Shown here: positions 1 to 5,795 of the stretch, piece by piece | Position numbering within the stretch: the first letter of the stretch is position 1 | How the letters are laid out: each line of letters starts with the position of its first letter | Assembly: GCA_035650655.1 (NCBI GenBank) | Contig: DASRHG010000032.1 | Span: 1-8,350, forward strand | Source: DASRHG01 sp035650655 | GTDB taxonomy: Bacteria > Desulfobacterota > Binatia > DP-6 | DNA length: 8,350 nt | Direction of reading: 5' to 3' | Translations under genes and position numbers: made by a program | The notes under the pieces: generated by a model | Database searches by the model: none | Told to the model about the DNA's origin: nothing | What the model saw: the letters and a program-made list of their open reading frames with translations, nothing else

Positions 1-361
1 CGAGCAGCGCCGGCAGCACCCGGCCCATGACGAGGTGCTCCGGCGCGTCCTCGCCGCGCCAGCCGCGCCACGTGACGAGGAGCAGCGCGGGGATGCGGTA
101 GAGGAGGTGCAGCGAGGCGAGGGCGTTGAGCGACACGCCGAGCCCCGAGTTCTGCATCACGACGAGCGGGAACCGCCCGCCCAGGTACGCGCCCGCGGCG
201 ACGCCGAGCGCCGCGTCCTCGCGCGTCTCGGGGAAGTAGAGCCGGCGCCGCTCGAGCTCCGCGATGACGGGCCCGACGAGCGAGCACGGGACGCCGGTGA
301 AGAAGTCGAACCCCGCCGCGAGAAGGCGGTCGACGAAGCGATCGGCGGGAAAGACGCTCAC
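1..361 (-). CDS. ppd: Phosphonopyruvate decarboxylase-like ThDP enzyme, N-terminal part (cut by window edge)
   Basis: Minus-strand reading from a GTG at 361 stays open to the left edge and gives 120 residues of the pyrimidine-binding domain of a thiamine-diphosphate decarboxylase. Visible family marks are FFTGVPCSLVGP (about residues 20-31), TREDAALGVAAGAYL (46-60), VVMQNSGLG (67-75) and LLYRIPALLLVTWRG (86-100). These are typical of phosphonopyruvate decarboxylase (Ppd/AepY), which turns phosphonopyruvate into phosphonoacetaldehyde and CO2. The closely related sulfopyruvate decarboxylase alpha subunit (ComD) shares them. The PEP-mutase gene 36 bp upstream favours Ppd. No ATG lies in frame between the upstream gene's TAG stop and this GTG, and the Shine-Dalgarno is weak, so translation may depend on the upstream gene. 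The missing part would show whether this is a full-length Ppd (about 370-400 residues) or a short alpha subunit with a separate beta. The family call is firm; the substrate is inferred from context. Confidence 0.8.
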   Translation of the reverse strand, partial: MSVFPADRFVDRLLAAGFDFFTGVPCSLVGPVIAELERRRLYFPETREDAALGVAAGAYLGGRFPLVVMQNSGLGVSLNALASLHLLYRIPALLLVTWRGWRGEDAPEHLVMGRVLPALL

Positions 362-397
362 TGTCGCTCGCGCGCGACCCCGACCGGGAGCCGATCC

Positions 398-2038
398 CTA
401 GGGTGCTGCCTCGATCCAGGCGCGCCGGTAGTCGTCGAAGCTGTCGATCTCCATCCAGCCCTTGTGGATGTCGACGGCCGTGATCGGGTGGCCGCGGTCG
501 ACGAGCGCCTGGAGGATCTGGGGCACCGTCGCCCGGTCGAGCCCCTCGGCCCGGCCCTGCGCGAGCTCCTCGTGGACGGCGCGGAGCGCGGCCGCGCCGC
601 GCTCGGAGAAGGCCGCCATGCCGATGAACTCGCCGTGGGCCTCGTCGGGCGCGACCTCCGGGCCGATGCGCAGCACGCGGCTCCCGCCCTCCGGTGCCAC
701 GAAGCGGCGGCCGTTCGGCGGCGTCTCCGTGACGACCAGGTCGAGCGGCCCGGGCGGCAGCGGGATGCCCGCCCGATGGGCGTCGTGGAACGCCCGGTCG
801 ACGACGACCGCGACGTCGGCCTCGGTGCGCAGCAGCTTCTCGAGGATGCCCGCCTCGAAGATGATGTCCCCGTAGAGGAGGAGGAACGGGCCGCGGAGGA
901 CCTCCTCGGCGCGGAAGAGCGAGTAGAGCTCGCCCGTCTCCCGAAAGCGGTCGTTGTCGACGAACCGCACCCCCGGCACCTTCACCTGCTCCTTCTTGTA
1001 GCCGCGCACGACCGTCACGTCGGTGATGCCCGCGGCTCGGAGCGCGCGCACCTGGCGCTCGAGGATCGTCCGCCCCTTCACGTCGAGCATGGTCTTCGGG
1101 CGGTCCTGGACGAGCGGGAGGAGCTGCGGGTCGAAGCCGGCCGCGAGGATGACGGCGCGCGGCGGGCGGTCGCCGGCGAAGAGGAAGCGCTGCTCGTTCG
1201 CCTTCAGCTCCGGGACGCCGACGAGCGCGTAGACCTCCTCGAGCCGCGCGATCCGCTCCTCGACGCTCGCCGCCCTGCCGCTCCGCCGGATCTCCCCGAG
1301 GACGTCGCGCATCGCGACGATCCCGGCCCGCAGCGCCTGGTTCGCGAAGATCGCCATCCGGAAGCCCGCGGCCTCCAGCTCCTCGGCGGCGACGGTCGGA
1401 TAGGTCGTCGGCACGGCGACGAGCGGGACGCCGCCGTCCCAGCGGGCCGCGAACTCCCGCAGCTCGGAGAAGTCGGGCGCCTTCGAGTGGACGAGGACGG
1501 CGTCGGCGCCGGCCGCGGCGTACGCGCGCGCCCGCCGGAAGGCTTCGTCCATGCCGAGGCCGGCGATGAGCGCCTCGGTCCGCGCGATCACGACGAAGCC
1601 GCGGTTCCGGCGTGCGGTCGTCGCGGCCTCGATCTTCCGCGCGTGCTCCTCGACCGGGACGAGGTCCCGCCGGACGCCGGCGTAGAAGCTGCACCGCTTC
1701 GGAAAGTCGTTGTCCTCGATGCAGAGCCCGGCGGCACCCGCGCGCTCGAACTCGGTCACCGTGCGCATGACGTTGATCGCGTTGCCGTAGCCGTTGTCGC
1801 AGTCGGCCACGACCGGGATGCCGACCGCGTCGACGATCCGGCGCACGGCGTCGAGCGTCTCGGTGAGCGTCAGGATGTTCGCGTCGGGGACCGCCTGCAC
1901 GGCGGAGATCCCGAAGCCGCTCGCCCAGATCGCACCGAACCCCGCCTGCTCGGCGAGCTTCGCGGAGAGCGCATCGTGCGCTCCCGCAGCGAGCACGATG
2001 CCCGGCCGCGTGAGGAGCGGCAAGAGCGCTTCACCCAT
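398..2038 (-). CDS. pepM: PEP mutase-like / nucleotidyltransferase fusion (phosphonate biosynthesis)
   Basis: A 546-residue two-domain protein. Residues about 10-275 form an isocitrate lyase/PEP mutase barrel: IWASGFGISA (37-46), the D52 metal-site region, DCDNGYGN (79-86, the DxD magnesium site), the loop EDNDFPKRCS (108-117), IARTEALIAG (151-160) and HSK (184-186). PEP mutase isomerises phosphoenolpyruvate to phosphonopyruvate, the entry step to C-P compounds. Residues about 292-546 are an NTP-transferase domain: LAAGFDPQLLPL (298-309), RPK (313-315), YGD with metal-ligand D391, and MEID with D532. This domain type makes nucleotide-activated phosphonates such as CMP-aminoethylphosphonate. 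Two oddities: the canonical EDKxFPKTNS loop reads EDNDFPKRCS, with a Cys where PEP mutase has Asn, and the usual GxGxR of the transferase loop is GFDPQ. The ATG at 2038 has AAGGA four bases upstream. It is the first gene of an operon with the ppd-like gene. The family is certain; exact substrates are inferred. Confidence 0.88.
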   Translation of the reverse strand: MGEALLPLLTRPGIVLAAGAHDALSAKLAEQAGFGAIWASGFGISAVQAVPDANILTLTETLDAVRRIVDAVGIPVVADCDNGYGNAINVMRTVTEFERAGAAGLCIEDNDFPKRCSFYAGVRRDLVPVEEHARKIEAATTARRNRGFVVIARTEALIAGLGMDEAFRRARAYAAAGADAVLVHSKAPDFSELREFAARWDGGVPLVAVPTTYPTVAAEELEAAGFRMAIFANQALRAGIVAMRDVLGEIRRSGRAASVEERIARLEEVYALVGVPELKANEQRFLFAGDRPPRAVILAAGFDPQLLPLVQDRPKTMLDVKGRTILERQVRALRAAGITDVTVVRGYKKEQVKVPGVRFVDNDRFRETGELYSLFRAEEVLRGPFLLLYGDIIFEAGILEKLLRTEADVAVVVDRAFHDAHRAGIPLPPGPLDLVVTETPPNGRRFVAPEGGSRVLRIGPEVAPDEAHGEFIGMAAFSERGAAALRAVHEELAQGRAEGLDRATVPQILQALVDRGHPITAVDIHKGWMEIDSFDDYRRAWIEAAP

Positions 2039-2042
2039 GGCG

Positions 2043-2047
2043 TCCTT
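2043..2047 (-). promoter_or_regulatory. Shine-Dalgarno of the PEP mutase fusion gene
   Basis: AAGGA on the minus strand, four bases before the ATG at 2038. It supports that start over any internal one. With the promoter proposed at 2059-2087 the leader would be only about 14 nt. Confidence 0.6.
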
Positions 2048-2058
2048 CGGAAGCGCCG

Positions 2059-2087
2059 CTTATAGCGACGGAGCGGAGGACGCGCAA
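2059..2087 (-). promoter_or_regulatory. Sigma-70-type promoter for the PEP mutase fusion gene
   Basis: On the minus strand, TTGCGC (2087-2082) is followed by exactly 17 bases and then TATAAG (2064-2059). The -10 box matches the consensus at five of six positions and is conspicuous in this GC-rich DNA; the -35 box is only half matched. The predicted start of transcription is near 2052, just upstream of the ribosome-binding site. No experimental evidence; inferred from spacing and position. Confidence 0.5.
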
Positions 2088-2140
2088 GGACGTTCTCCTG
2101 TGCGAGACGGCGTCACCGCACGCCTCCCGTCGAACGACGG

Positions 2141-2167
2141 TTGCACATCGGTAACACGTGGTATACA
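2141..2167 (+). promoter_or_regulatory. Candidate promoter for hpnJ-hpnI
   Basis: TTGCAC (2141-2146), a 15-bp spacer and TATACA (2162-2167) form the only AT-richer promoter-like pair upstream of hpnJ. The spacer is shorter than the ideal 17 bp, so this is a weak call. If it is correct, transcription would start near 2174, on the inverted repeat at 2174-2191, so a protein bound there would block initiation. The stretch also contains the palindromes CACGTG (2155-2160) and GTATAC (2161-2166). Confidence 0.3.
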
Positions 2168-2173
2168 CGCCGC

Positions 2174-2191
2174 CTTGACCGTTCGGTCAAG
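2174..2191. promoter_or_regulatory. Inverted repeat, TetR-type operator candidate
   Basis: CTTGACC-GTTC-GGTCAAG is a perfect inverted repeat with 7-bp arms and a 4-bp spacer, sitting between the divergent phosphonate and hopanoid transcription units. TTGACC..GGTCAA half-sites of this spacing resemble operators bound by many TetR-family repressors. The partly overlapping GACCGGTC (2191-2198) is a second perfect palindrome that reuses the GACC and GGTC elements. No regulator gene is in the window, so the binding protein is unknown. Its location suggests control of hpnJ-hpnI and possibly of the opposite operon, whose proposed promoter lies about 90 bp away. Confidence 0.5.
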
Positions 2192-2242
2192 ACCGGTCGC
2201 CGGCGGCGGAACCGTCTCACGTCGACGTCCCCGCGCGCGCCC

Positions 2243-2252
2243 AAGGGAGGGG
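2243..2252 (+). promoter_or_regulatory. Strong Shine-Dalgarno fixing the hpnJ start
   Basis: AAGGGAGGGG lies five bases before the ATG at 2258. This selects the 2258 start, which matches the conserved HpnJ N-terminus MRTLFLNPPS, over the upstream in-frame TTG at 2141. A nearer ATG at 2253 is out of frame. Confidence 0.75.
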
Positions 2253-2257
2253 ATGAG

Positions 2258-3718
2258 ATGCGGACGCTGTTCCTGAACCCACCTTCGTACGACGACTTCG
2301 ACGGGGGCGCGGGTGCGCGCTACCAGGCGAAGCGCGAGGTGTGGTCGTTCTGGTACCCCACCTGGCTCTCGTATCCCGCCGGCATGCTGCCCGGCGCGCG
2401 CCTGCTGGACGCCCCGCCACTCCACATGTCCGTCGACGAGGTGGTCCGCATCGCGCGGGACTACGACCACGTCGTCCTCCACACGAGCACGCCCTCCTTC
2501 CGCGCCGACGTGCGGACGGCGCAGGCCTTGAAGACCGCCAAGCCGGATCTCGTGATCGGCTTCGTCGGCGGGCACGTGACGGCCCGTCCGGAGGAGTCGC
2601 TCCGCTTCGCCGACTCGGCGATCGACTACGTCGCGCGCAAGGAGTTCGACCTCGCGGTCGTCGCCGTGGCGGAGGGCCGTCCGTACGACGACATCGAGGG
2701 GATCAGCTTCCTCCGGGACGGCGCCTACGTCCACAATCCGGAGCCGCCCGCGCTCACGACGGAGCAGCTGGACGCCCTCCCCTTCTCGACCGAGGTCTAC
2801 GCCCGCGACCTCGACTACAGGAAGTACAACAGCCCCTACTGCCAGTACCCGTACGTCTCGCTCTACACCGGCCGCGGCTGCCCCGCGCGGTGCACGTTCT
2901 GCCTCTGGCCGCAGGTGACGACGGGCCACACCTACCGCACGCGCTCGGTCGAGAACGTCCTCGAGGAGTGCTCCCGGGTGAAGCGGCTCTTCCCCGAGAT
3001 GAAGGAGCTCTTCTTCGACGACGACACCTTCACCGCCGACCCGAAGCGCGCCGTCGCGATCGCGAAGGGGCTCGGACGGCTCGGCATCACGTGGTCCACG
3101 AACTCGCGCGCGAACGTCGACCGCGAGACGCTCCGGGCGCTGAAGGACAACGGGCTCCGCCTCTTCGTCGTCGGCTACGAGTCCGGCAACGAGCGGATCC
3201 TGAAGAACATCCGCAAGGGCGTGAGCGTCGAGCGCGCGCGCCGCTTCACGAAGGACTGCCACGACATCGGGATCCTGATCCACGGCACGTTCATCATGGG
3301 CCTCCCCGGCGAGACGAGGGAGACGATCGAAGAGACCATCCGCTTCGCGCTCGAGATGAAGCCCGAGACCGTCCAGTGCTCGCTCGCGTCGCCGTATCCG
3401 GGGACGGCGATGTACGACTGGGTCCGCGAGCACAAGTACCTGACCGTCGACAGCCTCGTGGACGAGACGGGCTACCAGAAGTGCACGGTGTCGTACCCCG
3501 AGGTCTCGGCCGAGGAGATCTTCAAGGCCGTCGAGACCTTCTACCGCCGCTACTACTTCAGCCGCCGCTACATCTGGAAGTCGCTCAAGAAGATGGCGAC
3601 CGACCGGCACGAGGCGAAGCGGCTCCTCGGCGAGGGGAAGGACTTCCTCGTCTCGATGTACAAGCGCCGGCAGATCGCGGCGCAGAGCGCGCGTCCCGAG
3701 TCGAACGCCTCGGCGTAG
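2258..3718 (+). CDS. hpnJ: Hopanoid biosynthesis radical SAM protein HpnJ
   Basis: A 486-residue protein, close to the usual family length of about 470. Its N-terminus (MRTLFLNPPS, then GGAGARYQAKRE at 16-27 and FWYPTW at 31-36) is diagnostic of HpnJ. Residues about 1-160 form the cobalamin-binding-like domain of this radical SAM class but show no DxHxxG cobalamin motif. The radical SAM core starts at GRGCPARCTFC, with cluster cysteines C208, C212 and C215 (CxxxCxxC), followed by FFDDDTF (252-258), GYESG (306-310) and GTFIMGLPGET (343-353). Genetic work on Burkholderia hopanoids assigns HpnJ the conversion of the glucosamine of bacteriohopanetetrol glucosamine to the cyclitol ether. A strong ribosome-binding site at 2243-2252 fixes the start. 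The stop TAG directly abuts the hpnI ATG, so the two form an operon. It is divergent from the phosphonate genes across 219 bp that carry an operator-like palindrome. Confidence 0.95.
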   Translation: MRTLFLNPPSYDDFDGGAGARYQAKREVWSFWYPTWLSYPAGMLPGARLLDAPPLHMSVDEVVRIARDYDHVVLHTSTPSFRADVRTAQALKTAKPDLVIGFVGGHVTARPEESLRFADSAIDYVARKEFDLAVVAVAEGRPYDDIEGISFLRDGAYVHNPEPPALTTEQLDALPFSTEVYARDLDYRKYNSPYCQYPYVSLYTGRGCPARCTFCLWPQVTTGHTYRTRSVENVLEECSRVKRLFPEMKELFFDDDTFTADPKRAVAIAKGLGRLGITWSTNSRANVDRETLRALKDNGLRLFVVGYESGNERILKNIRKGVSVERARRFTKDCHDIGILIHGTFIMGLPGETRETIEETIRFALEMKPETVQCSLASPYPGTAMYDWVREHKYLTVDSLVDETGYQKCTVSYPEVSAEEIFKAVETFYRRYYFSRRYIWKSLKKMATDRHEAKRLLGEGKDFLVSMYKRRQIAAQSARPESNASA

Positions 3719-4915
3719 ATGCACGCCCCGACCGCGTTCGTCCTCGGCTGCCTCGCGATCGCGAGCGTCTACCAGCTCTACCAGGCGGCCGCCGCCTGGC
3801 TCTTCTTCCGCCGCGCGCGCCGCGCGCCGGCGCCGGCGGCCCCCCTGCCGCCCGTCACCGTGCTGAAGCCGCTCAAGGGGCCGGGCGTCGACCTCTACGC
3901 GAACCTCGTGAGCTTCTGCCGCCAGGACTACCCGGGCGGCTTCCAGATCGTCTTCGGCGTGACGGATCCCACGGACCCGGCGGTCGCGATCGTGCAGCGC
4001 GTGAAGCGCGAGTTCCCCGACGTCGACATCGTGCTCGCCGTCGGCGACGCCGCGGGCACGAACCGCAAGGTCGCAAACCTGCGCCAGATGATGCGGCACG
4101 CGCGGCACCGGATCCTCGTCCTGAGCGACAGCGACATCCGCGTCCGACCCGACTACCTCCGCGCGATGGTCGCGCCGCTCGGCGACCCGGCGGTCGGCCT
4201 CACGACCTGCCTCTACCGGGGCGTCGGGCCCTTCGGGCTGCCGTCGCTCCTCGAGGCGCTCTTCATCAATACGGACTTCATCCCGATGGTGCTCGCCGTG
4301 ACCGTCGCCCCGCTCCGGTGGGGCTACGGGGCGTCCATGGCGCTCACCCGCGAAGCGCTCGACGCGATCGGGGGGTTCGCCGCGATCGCCGACTACCTCG
4401 CCGACGACAACCAGCTCGGGGGGCGCATCTTCAAGGCCGGCTACCGCCTCGTCCTCGTGCCGTACGTGGTCGAGACCGTGCTCGACTCGGTGACGCTCTC
4501 CGACGTCTGGCGCCACCAGCTCCGCTGGGCGCGGACGTATCGGGTGTGCCAGCCCGCGGGCTGGTTCTTCTCGGTCCTGACCCACGCGACGCTGTGGGCG
4601 CTCGCGACGCTCGTGGCGCTCCGCGGAACCCCGCTCGCCTGGGCGCTCGCGGGCGCGGCCGTCGCCGTCCGCGTCGGCTCGCTCGCCGTCATCATGCGCG
4701 CGCTCCGCGAGCCCGAGACGCCGCGGCACCTCTGGCTCGTCCCGCTGAAGGACCTCGTCAGCTCCGCCGTCTGGCTCGCGGCCTTCCTCGGGCGCGAGGT
4801 CCACTGGAGCGGCCGAGTGCTCCGTGTCGGCCGCGACGGGCGGATGACGCCCGTCGCCGTGCCGGCGGAGCTGGTCGCGGACGAGCCCGAGACGGCGCGC
4901 GCGTCGGGCAGCTGA
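3719..4915 (+). CDS. hpnI: Hopanoid biosynthesis glycosyltransferase HpnI
   Basis: A 398-residue membrane glycosyltransferase of the ceramide-glucosyltransferase-like GT-A type. One membrane helix lies at about 7-30, the catalytic domain at about 45-275, and three hydrophobic segments at about 282-300, 305-327 and 337-357. Catalytic marks are VTVLKPLKG (46-54), the DxD at D137-S-D139, ADD (228-230, base/acceptor region) and HQLRW (266-270, the (Q/R)xxRW-type motif with His in first place, as in GT21-like enzymes). HpnI is known to transfer N-acetylglucosamine from its UDP donor to bacteriohopanetetrol at the inner membrane, giving the substrate for HpnK. The ATG follows the hpnJ TAG with no gap and no clear Shine-Dalgarno, so translation is probably coupled to hpnJ. 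The last 25 or so residues are unconserved tail. The gene ends 7 bp from the convergent hpnK stop. Confidence 0.93.
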   Translation: MHAPTAFVLGCLAIASVYQLYQAAAAWLFFRRARRAPAPAAPLPPVTVLKPLKGPGVDLYANLVSFCRQDYPGGFQIVFGVTDPTDPAVAIVQRVKREFPDVDIVLAVGDAAGTNRKVANLRQMMRHARHRILVLSDSDIRVRPDYLRAMVAPLGDPAVGLTTCLYRGVGPFGLPSLLEALFINTDFIPMVLAVTVAPLRWGYGASMALTREALDAIGGFAAIADYLADDNQLGGRIFKAGYRLVLVPYVVETVLDSVTLSDVWRHQLRWARTYRVCQPAGWFFSVLTHATLWALATLVALRGTPLAWALAGAAVAVRVGSLAVIMRALREPETPRHLWLVPLKDLVSSAVWLAAFLGREVHWSGRVLRVGRDGRMTPVAVPAELVADEPETARASGS

Positions 4916-4932
4916 CGCCGCGCTACGCGGCG
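4916..4932. terminator. Hairpin across the hpnI/hpnK convergent stops
   Basis: CGCCGCG-CTA-CGCGGCG is a perfect 7-bp, all-GC stem whose 3-base loop is the hpnK stop codon read on the plus strand. It begins at the base after the hpnI stop. Because it is symmetric it could act for both strands as a shared transcription stop. No T-tract follows on either side, so it is not a classical intrinsic terminator, and such GC-palindromes can arise by chance in this DNA. Confidence 0.35.
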
Positions 4933-5795
4933 AGGTCGGAGTACGAGACGAGCTCGACGCCGGCCGCGTCGAGCTCCGCGCGGACCCGGGCGCTCGTGAG
5001 CGCGGCCACCTCGACCGCGTGGTCGTAGCCGCGCTGGTACGCGGCCATGCACGGCGCCTGCGCGGTCGCCGGATGGCAGTAGAGCTCGCTCGCCCCCGGC
5101 GGGAGCGCGCGCACGAGCGCGCGGACGTACGCCTCGTCCACGTGCCCGGTCTGGTGCATCCCGTAGACCCGGTCGGCGGTCGCGATCCCGGCGGCTCGGA
5201 GTCGCGGCGCCGCCCACGCGGCGAGCCCGCGGAAGACGTACCCTTCGAGCACCTTGCGGACGAGGTGACGTCGATCGTGCCGGAGCGCCGCCACGAGGTC
5301 CTCCCGCGAGAGGCGGACGGCGCGGATGCCGTAGCGGGGCGCGAGCTCGAGGAGCAGGGGGAGGATCATCGGATGGAGGTGGATGTTCAGATGCCCGTCG
5401 ACGTGCGCGAGGCGGAGGCCCGTCGCGGCGAACGCGTCGAGCTGGGCCTCGACCTCGCGGCGCAGCTCGGCGCGGCCGCGCCGGGTGACGGCGCGCCACG
5501 CGTACCCGAGCGCGGTCGGGATCGGCGCGTCGCCGAACGTGCCATCGGCGCGGACGAGGTGCGGGACGGCGTCGCGGGGCGCCGCGGCGCGGCCCTGCGC
5601 GAGGACGAGGTGGAGGCCGACGGCGAGCCGCGGGTTCGCGCGCGCCAGCGCCGCCGCCTCGGCCGCCGCGTCGCCCGTCACCATGAGGCTCGCGCTGGTG
5701 AGGATCCCCTCCCGGTGCGCGCGCACGATGCCGGCGTTCACCTCCGGCGCGGCTCCGAAGTCGTCGCCCGTCACGATGAGCCGCCGCCGGCTCAT
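4923..5795 (-). CDS. hpnK: Hopanoid biosynthesis deacetylase HpnK (YdjC family)
   Basis: A 290-residue YdjC/ChbG-type carbohydrate deacetylase. Metal-site marks are VTGDDFG (8-14, with D11 and D12), GLHLVL (60-65, H62), HVDGHLNIHLHP (131-142) and ELYCHP (237-242). In hopanoid producers HpnK removes the acetyl group from the GlcNAc placed on bacteriohopanetetrol by HpnI, giving bacteriohopanetetrol glucosamine for HpnJ. The chosen start MSRRRLIVTG matches where the family begins; the open frame extends further upstream, but that extension only shadows the neighbouring nuclease gene. The ATG overlaps the stop of that upstream gene as ATGA (5795-5792) and has no evident Shine-Dalgarno, so translation is probably coupled to it. 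Unlike common hpn clusters, it faces hpnJ-hpnI instead of following them. Confidence 0.93.
   Translation of the reverse strand: MSRRRLIVTGDDFGAAPEVNAGIVRAHREGILTSASLMVTGDAAAEAAALARANPRLAVGLHLVLAQGRAAAPRDAVPHLVRADGTFGDAPIPTALGYAWRAVTRRGRAELRREVEAQLDAFAATGLRLAHVDGHLNIHLHPMILPLLLELAPRYGIRAVRLSREDLVAALRHDRRHLVRKVLEGYVFRGLAAWAAPRLRAAGIATADRVYGMHQTGHVDEAYVRALVRALPPGASELYCHPATAQAPCMAAYQRGYDHAVEVAALTSARVRAELDAAGVELVSYSDLAA

Noticed and set aside
35..2065. 676-codon open frame on the plus strand opposite the phosphonate genes
   Set aside because: It is antisense to the PEP mutase fusion and the ppd-like gene. Composition is biased to Arg, Glu, Asp and Ala and no family is recognisable.
2175..2206. 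Minus-strand -35 box TTGACC (2190-2185) with a -10 near GTATAC as promoter for the phosphonate operon
   Set aside because: At 17-bp spacing the -10 would be TGTATA (poor), and TATACC needs a 19-bp spacer. The TTGCGC/TATAAG pair nearer the gene is better, and TTGACC is explained as an operator arm.
2141..2257. Upstream in-frame start for hpnJ at TTG 2141
   Set aside because: The 39 added residues are Arg-rich and not part of the HpnJ family, and the strong Shine-Dalgarno at 2243-2252 points to 2258.
2060..4804. 914-codon open frame on the minus strand opposite hpnJ-hpnI
   Set aside because: It is antisense to two clearly recognisable enzymes. Its product is a low-complexity run of Arg, Asp, Glu, Val and Ala with no domain, as expected from the complement of high-GC codons.
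2341..5028. 895-codon open frame on the plus strand through hpnJ and hpnI
   Set aside because: It is a shifted-frame shadow of the two hpn genes, Arg/Pro-rich and without motifs, and it runs across both true stop codons.
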